From assembly GCA_958295665.1 (NCBI GenBank), contig OY282558.1, positions 334,029,106-334,093,105 on the forward strand: a stretch of 64,000 bases of DNA. The letters run 5' to 3'. Shown piece after piece: positions 58,371-64,000 of the stretch (its first letter is position 1; the number at the start of each line of letters is the position of its first letter). The position numbers and the translations under genes are program-made. The notes under the pieces were generated by a model. That model was given only the letters and a program-made list of their open reading frames with translations, made no database searches and had not been told where the DNA came from. This DNA comes from Tipula vernalis. Its lineage: Eukaryota > Arthropoda > Insecta > Diptera > Tipulidae.

Positions 58371-60402
58371 CTTCTATTATTTCGTTGAGCGTCAACGGTT
58401 TGTTCATTTACCTGTAATAAATGATGTCACTGAATTTTTATTCACTGTAATATTTTCACAAAACAAAGACAACTCAAAACTAAATAACTTTTCAATGAGT
58501 CAGTCCTTTTTATACTAAATATGACTAACGGGACTTTTGAAAAAAAAAAATTATTTCGACAAGTTTCGAACGTGTTTTTTACCGTATGTTTTATTTGGCT
58601 TTATAAAGGACAATGGCAATATCTGAGTCACATCCAATTGTAAAATTAATATAGCTGCTTGGTGATGGCCTACACTATGTCCCACAAAAAAGTATCAGTT
58701 TATTCTTTCTGTTTAACATCCATCAAGATGTAGTAGGTATAATTTTTTAATTCATTCTATTGCCTTTTTCGCGTTAACTTCCTTCTTCAATTCAGTTTGA
58801 GCATTTCAGCGATAAACAACAATATTGAAATGAGCTCTGTATATAAAACGCGTTTTGAAGTGGTGGTACCAATCCCCAAGGACCGAAAATGAGTGTGGAG
58901 CCCGGTATCAAAATACACTAAAATAATCGTGCCATTTGTATGAATATACATTCGAATATCTGTTAAATATCATACCAAAAGGCTTTTCCTGTTTTTTGTA
59001 TCCCTGATTCCTGTCGAAACGTAGGCGTATAAAAAATAAAAATAAGTTAAGACAGAAATAAATCGTTTTGATAAATTAAAATGAAAACTTATTAAGAAAA
59101 AACCCTAAATTAAAAATTAATTTTTCGTTCTAAATCACAAAATACATCATCGGAGTATTAAATAGTCCACTTCACACTTACTTTCAGACTCGTTAAGCGG
59201 TGTTTGTGTTTTGTTTCCGTTTAGGATTGAGATGAACTAAAAATAAATTCTCAATTGAATTCTTAATTAATTTTTGCGTTTCCGCCACCATCATCTACTA
59301 GACTACTAGAGCCTCTCATCGTATCCTGGCTGGAAAGTTCTTTTTATTTTTCAAAAAACTCTCTTTGGAATTTTTTGCACCTGATTTGTACAACAAAGCA
59401 TATTCAAGAAACTAACAATGCTTCTTAAATTTCCTCTTCGTTTAATTTCCTCTTCTAAAGATGGAGCTCCTTCTTCCACTTTGAATCAAGCGGTTAATTA
59501 AAATGATTTTTCAATCCTTAAAGTTTACTTTTAATTTTCGTTATTTTATAATTATCTGTTCTCGATTTTTTTGTTCCACACAGCTACATTTCTAAAGTAA
59601 TAACAGATCATTCAGCATTTTCTAACACTTAAATTATTTAAAAATTGATTGAAATACAAAAAATTTAATAAATTAGACCAATCTACAATTTACAAATTTT
59701 TTAAATTTTTTCGGCTAATTCCAAAAATTGAATAATTTTTTTGTTATTTTGGCAATATTGAACAAGGTAAAATTTAGTCGAGTTTTATCAATGATAAAAA
59801 CAAAACGAAGTTGGCTTGCTTGGTCGTTTCGAGTAGAAAAAGCGGTTAATGCCGATACTCAAAATAATCCAAAATCCGATGCAAATTTAAAATTATTTAC
59901 GTACAGACAAGGCCTTTCAGAGGCAATGTGCAGCCCTGGCGGTAAATATTTGTAATATCCTTCTTTTTAGAATTAAAAATATGTAACTGCCTATTAATTC
60001 TTTAATTAAATAACACACATTATAATTTTTGATTTTTTTCCGCGCCTTGTTATAAGCAAATATATTGAGCTCGATTCTGGAATGATAAAGTTCATGTTAT
60101 GTTATTTCCTTATTTCCTAAAAGAATTTGTAATAAAATACAGAAAAATACTCGGTTATGCCACAAGAGTAACAAGAAATTTTAGAAGTCGAAATCGGGTC
60201 AACAATGAATCAAGATCGACCAAGTGGTATGCGAATGATTTGATCGATATGTATCATAAAATTAATTAATGCGATTATATATGTTTGCGGTGTGAATCGT
60301 TCATTAGGCTGACCACCTCTAACTTACACAATTCAATTTATGAAGAAATGCGAAATCCGAGTCTAACCGTCAAACCTTATATTTTTATTTTATATGCAAT
60401 AA
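58371..60402. other. Intergenic DNA
   Basis: No host gene recognised. The frame at 59728-59955 has no known domain. The piggyBac right end, if preserved, should lie within the first few hundred bases but was not identified. Confidence 0.45.
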
Positions 60403-61057
60403 GCGTGTTTCATTGGCGCTAGCAAACTACTCACAAGTACTTGTATCTACTCGCAACTACTCATGCTCTAGTGGTGGTGTAGTTGTTAGAAGTAGTTACG
60501 CATATGTTACGACAGAGGGATTTTAGTTTAAAAAATTCTAATAGATGGCTCTATAACAATTTTGGTTGTGTGAAACGTCATTTTTTAACCCTAATCCAAC
60601 CAAGATGTGCCTTTTTGGCTCGTTTGATAAATGCATCGATTTTCAAAATAATGTTAATTTCGTTATAAACTTGTATGTATTTTATTTTGAAACAATTCCG
60701 TACAACGTACTCTACATCTACTCATTCTCTGCAAAAATTTAGTAAATTATTTGATTAGAATTTGAATTTACTGACATAACAAAAATATGTTGGTTCGATT
60801 AGGATTAAAAACAAAAAAAATTTTTGTTTATGTTTGTGATACGACGCGCAATTGTTAAATCGTAAAAATATTTTAATTATTTTGTTGTTTAATGTTTTAT
60901 TACTTATTATTATTACTAGATCAATGTATTTTTTATTAAAATCTAGCAGTTTTATTTAAATTGAGGTTATATTTTACTACTGTCATAAAAATTTGCGTTC
61001 CATTGAACATATACTCACAAGTACTTAGCAGTAGCAAATTGTTTCCAATGGAACACA
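60403..61057. mobile_element. Possible TIR element, about 655 bp
   Basis: The left end GCGTGTTTCATTGGCGCTAG and right end TTTCCAATGGAACACAG are imperfect inverted repeats. TACTCACAAGTACTT occurs near both ends (about 60429 and 61013). The right end is also a small palindrome (GTTCCATTG ... CAATGGAAC). No coding capacity. Weak evidence, as no target duplication was found. Confidence 0.4.
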
Positions 61058-61712
61058 GTGAATATTTGTAGGTACAAATTGAAGGCGATGAACCCAACGA
61101 ACGGTTTAACACGCAATTTTATATGTCTGTGTATGACAGTCGACTGAACTTAAATATGAAGTTTGATATGCTTTCTTATTCTTTTTAATATCCATTTGAA
61201 ATCTTTTGATACATCTTCAACACTGTTACTACCAAAATAAAAGTATTCGAAATTTATCATTTACCCTTAATTTCTCAACTTCAAGAATTGTAAAATAAAT
61301 TTAAATTTAAACGATTTTATAACATTATTACAACAGTTAATTATTATTGTTTTGGCAGAATCGTCCATCTTAGGGTTAGATTAGCCGTGTTCGTGTTTTT
61401 ATTCACTGAGAGTTTTTTTTTTTATTCATCCCGAAGAAAGGAATAGAAGGAATGGAATATTGGTCACGTGGCTTTGGAATATTTCAAACGGAATATAATG
61501 AAAAACAACAAAAGGAAGGAATTGAATATTACTATTATTATTAATTATTAATTAATATTATTTTAATTAATTATTATGTTTAATTTATTTTTTTAATTTT
61601 ATACGAACAATTATACCAATAGAAACATGCCGATTGTCGTGCTCGACTATTCGAGCGAGGTGATAAACTTTTTTTTAAGATTATACGTAGTGTTAAATGA
61701 TCAAAGAGTTTA
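61058..61712. other. AT-rich intergenic DNA
   Basis: No gene. TTA/ATT-rich low-complexity DNA occurs around 61524-61600. Confidence 0.5.
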
Positions 61713-62421
61713 CCATTGAGTACGTTTATGCTCAGCGTCGAGTCATCTTTTAGTTAACTTTGGATCATCTTGTAGTTATCTTTTTTAGCGTTTATACTGC
61801 ATAGTCAAATCGTAGTCGAGTCGAAACTATGTTGAAACCGAGTCAGAAACGTCAAAAAAAATCATTTACTATCGTATGTTTATATGTTTTTCTTGTATTA
61901 TTTTCTGAATTTTATAAAAACAAAATAACAAAGTTTTATTGCCACACAAAAATCGAAGAGTGCACATGAATTAAGAAATCAAAATGGTGTGTTTTTATTA
62001 TAATTTTTTGTTGTTTTTATTTTTTCGACTCGACTCCGTTTATAGTGAATGTTTTTAAAGTTAACTCGACTCGACCCTAGAAATTTTTTAGGTCGAGTCG
62101 AGTTAACTACAAGATGACTCGACTCCGTTTATAGTAAAAGATAACCTAGGTTCAAACCAGGTTAAACCCCAAACATAAACATACTCAGTAAAATATAACC
62201 TAGGTTCAAACCAGGGGTGACATGTTATAACCATCACTTTTTTCGCTTCGATGGATTTTCGACAGAGTAACGGTATCTTACAACTAAATTGTTTTAAAAT
62301 TTTATATTTTTAACAAAGGAATACAGTTATTCTATCGAAAATGCATCGAAGCGAAAAAGTGATGTTTATAACATGTCACCCCTGGTTGAACCCTAAGCAT
62401 AAACGTACTCACTATTGGTGT
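61713..62421. mobile_element. Nested palindromic elements
   Basis: The outer pair is GAGTACGTTTATGCTCAG (about 61718) against AAGCATAAACGTACTCAC (about 62395-62412). Inside are repeated GTCGAGTC/GACTCGAC words (61744-62120). An inner palindrome at 62200-62395 has arms of about 75 bp containing CCAGGGGTGACATGTTATAA and CACTTTTTCGCTTCGATG. The word ACCTAGGTTCAAACCAGG occurs both alone (62147) and at the left of the inner palindrome (62198). Non-coding, superfamily unknown. Confidence 0.6.
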
Positions 62422-62540
62422 CGTTTGGTGGTGCCATCATTTGAAAAATGTGAAGTACTTTCGTTCTACTTTAGTAGTGACAACTAGCGGCAAATGTACT
62501 TACCTTTATACTACTTTCGCTCGCTCTGCCCCTTTAGGAA

Positions 62541-62682
62541 AACATGATCTATTCGTGAATTTCATTCGTTGTAGATTTATTTTTTTCTTTTTATCCCCAC
62601 CATATTGTTTGAAATGAGGAATAACATGGTCGATCGTAAATTTCATTCGTTGTAGATTTATTTTTACTTGTTATCCCCACCA
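62541..62682. repeat. Direct duplication, about 61 bp, two copies
   Basis: 62541-62602 and 62623-62682 share AATTTCATTCGTTGTAGATT and TTATCCCCACCA with a few differences and a 20-base spacer. It lies about 600 bp upstream of the zinc-finger gene start. Confidence 0.8.
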
Positions 62683-63279
62683 AAAAACAAAAAACGTTCA
62701 TCATTCAATAACGTTTATTTTTGTAAAGAAAATCTGTGCATTTCATTACAATTTTTTATTCGGTACTGTATGGTATAATTATTTTGAAACCAATACTATA
62801 GCGCTGCAATTAAATTTATTTCTATTTTTGTGAATTTTTATACTTTGCACACATTCAAAATGATTATTTTATTTGATTCGCCTTACTAATCCAATATATG
62901 AAAGAAGAAACGGGAAGACTATACAATTTTCAGAATAATATGTATGGTTGCACCGTTAGATTAATTTTCTCGATATTTGTTTAGTACACAGCAGACCATA
63001 TATGCATGACTCTGGTCCTCTGTATATCTTCTCTGTGATTTTAGTACAAATATTTTTTTCACATTATATATGTGGCATCTATATTTAAACATTTAATTTA
63101 ATACATAACTAATCTCCAAACCTTTAAAGCATTTTTTTGTTGTAAATGAAAACCAAAAAGACAAAAGTAAATCGACCTTAACTTTTTTTGACATTTTAGC
63201 TTTCTTTTGCCTGTTTGCCATGCTGTTGAATTTTTAAGGTTCGGTTAGTTTTATTGAAAAGTTCTGTGCAATTTAAAAC
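62683..63279. other. Upstream region of the zinc-finger gene
   Basis: AT-rich. It should contain the promoter and 5' UTR of the gene starting at 63280. No core promoter element was identified with confidence. Confidence 0.5.
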
Positions 63280-64000
63280 ATGGACAAAAAAGAACCCGTT
63301 GAAGAATTTACATCGTACTTCACAGAAAGTGAAAGTATTTTTGAAACTACTGAAGAAGGAGACGTTGATTGTGTGGTCGATATTAAAACTTTAGGTGGTC
63401 ATTATTTAAAAATTGAACGTGGATTTAAATGCAGCATAGATGGTTGCAAGCAGATCTTTAATAGAAAAAAGGATTATGATCTGCATGTATTTCAGCACAC
63501 AGGAGAGGTATTATATAAAACTTAAACCAATTATTTCATAATAAAAATGATTTTAATTTATTAGAAAACAGTCGAATGTTTATTTGAAGGCTGCAGTAAC
63601 AAGTATGCGACTCGGTCTTCTATGATCCGGCACCTGAAGAAGGCCCACCCAAAGGATGATCGGGCAGCTCAAGTTGTGGCTAAAACGAAAATCGAGAGGA
63701 AATACAAATGTGATTATGATGACTGCGATCAGGAATTTTTAAGAAAAAGTGGCTTAGATAGCCATATGTTCGAACATACTGGATTGGTTAGATGCCCTGA
63801 ATTTACATAACCCTTACTGAATTTAATCAATCTAATTACTTGTAGAAAACCCTTGATTGCCCTGTTGATGGCTGTGATAAATTATATGTAACTATGCAAT
63901 CGCTTCAAAGGCATTTAAAAACTATTCATCTTAAAAGTGAATTAATATGTAAAGCACCTAATTGTAAACAGCAATACGAAACGACCGAAGAAATGCAGGA
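63280..64000 (+). CDS. C2H2 zinc-finger protein, TFIIIA-like, 5' part only
   Basis: Three exons in view: 63280-63507, 63565-63786 and 63846 to the window edge, with introns of 57 and 59 bp (donors GTATTA and GTTAGA, acceptors TTATTAG and CTTGTAG). The joined frame is open for 201 codons. After an acidic leader the fingers are C51/C56/H69/H73, C81/C86/H99/H104, C125/C130/H143/H147 and C155/C160/H173/H178; a fifth starts at about 185 (CKAPNC). The C-x4-C-x12-H-x3/4-H spacing and HTGE linkers resemble TFIIIA, the factor that binds 5S rRNA genes and 5S RNA. Fingers of this type occur in other nuclear proteins too, so the identity is a suggestion. The start Met is the first in the frame after an AT-rich leader. 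Confidence 0.85.

Noticed and set aside
62147..62165. tRNA-like B box (GGTTCAAACC) suggesting a SINE
   Set aside because: No A box or tRNA fold nearby. The word belongs to the palindromic repeats.
62204..62392. hAT element with 8-bp duplication GTTCAAAC / GTTGAACC
   Set aside because: These flanks are inverted partners continuing the palindrome, and the unit at 62147 does not fit a clean empty site for that duplication.
1..64000. CRISPR arrays, operons or prokaryotic features
   Set aside because: The window has spliced genes and eukaryotic transposons. No regularly spaced repeats with unique spacers were seen.

Overview
This is AT-rich, gene-poor nuclear DNA of an insect, most likely a higher fly (Diptera). 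The main evidence is a complete six-exon gene whose product matches Drosophila Scarlet, the ABCG half-transporter for eye-pigment precursors, with five introns of only 61-65 bp. The transposon load is also typical of flies: irritans-type mariner, Tc1, pogo, piggyBac, PIF/Harbinger and several non-LTR retrotransposons. The species was not identified.

Only two host genes are supported. Scarlet lies on the minus strand at 52304-54584. The 5' part of a C2H2 zinc-finger gene with TFIIIA-style fingers starts at 63280 on the plus strand and runs off the window end. They are divergently transcribed and separated by about 8.7 kb of relics. Nothing else looks like a conserved host exon, and nearly all other open frames are chance or antisense frames.

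Layout. 1-7.3 kb: AT-rich DNA with two abutting MITEs (3667-4181), a short hairpin (5520) and a 1.49-kb terminal-inverted-repeat element with a 7-bp target duplication (5811-7297). 8.0-14.6 kb: two non-LTR fragments ending in (TAA)n and a decayed mariner. 18.4-19.7 kb: a mariner end and a Harbinger transposase relic. 21.4-29.6 kb: a transposon nest. Inverted blocks of a family rich in ATTACGAAAATTTTCGTAAT lie at both edges. Inside are a small MITE, a pogo-like element that has lost its catalytic core, and a three-layer nest in which an 8-bp-period minisatellite is split by a palindromic element that is itself split by a Tc1/mariner-superfamily element. 30.2-33.1 kb: a Tc1 relic ending in a long (TA)n tract, then a deleted mariner. 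35.4-36.1 kb: a non-LTR fragment. 38.1-38.8 kb: two hairpin repeats. 40.2-43.6 kb: a second copy of the long-TIR Tc1/mariner element and an internally deleted mariner of another subfamily. 48.2-52.1 kb: four copies of a roughly 0.5-kb Harbinger-like MITE just 3' of scarlet, the first split by a 1.7-kb 5'-truncated non-LTR element whose tail is a TTAGG-type repeat. 56.6-58.4 kb: a non-LTR fragment and a piggyBac relic. 60.4-62.7 kb: palindromic repeats and a short duplication.

No new biochemical system was found. The most informative content is structural: mirror arms and duplicated flanks act as built-in empty sites, so two insertions can be resolved to the base. One MITE sits so close to scarlet that it may supply its polyadenylation signal. 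Element boundaries and exon joins come from reading by eye, without alignment or database search.
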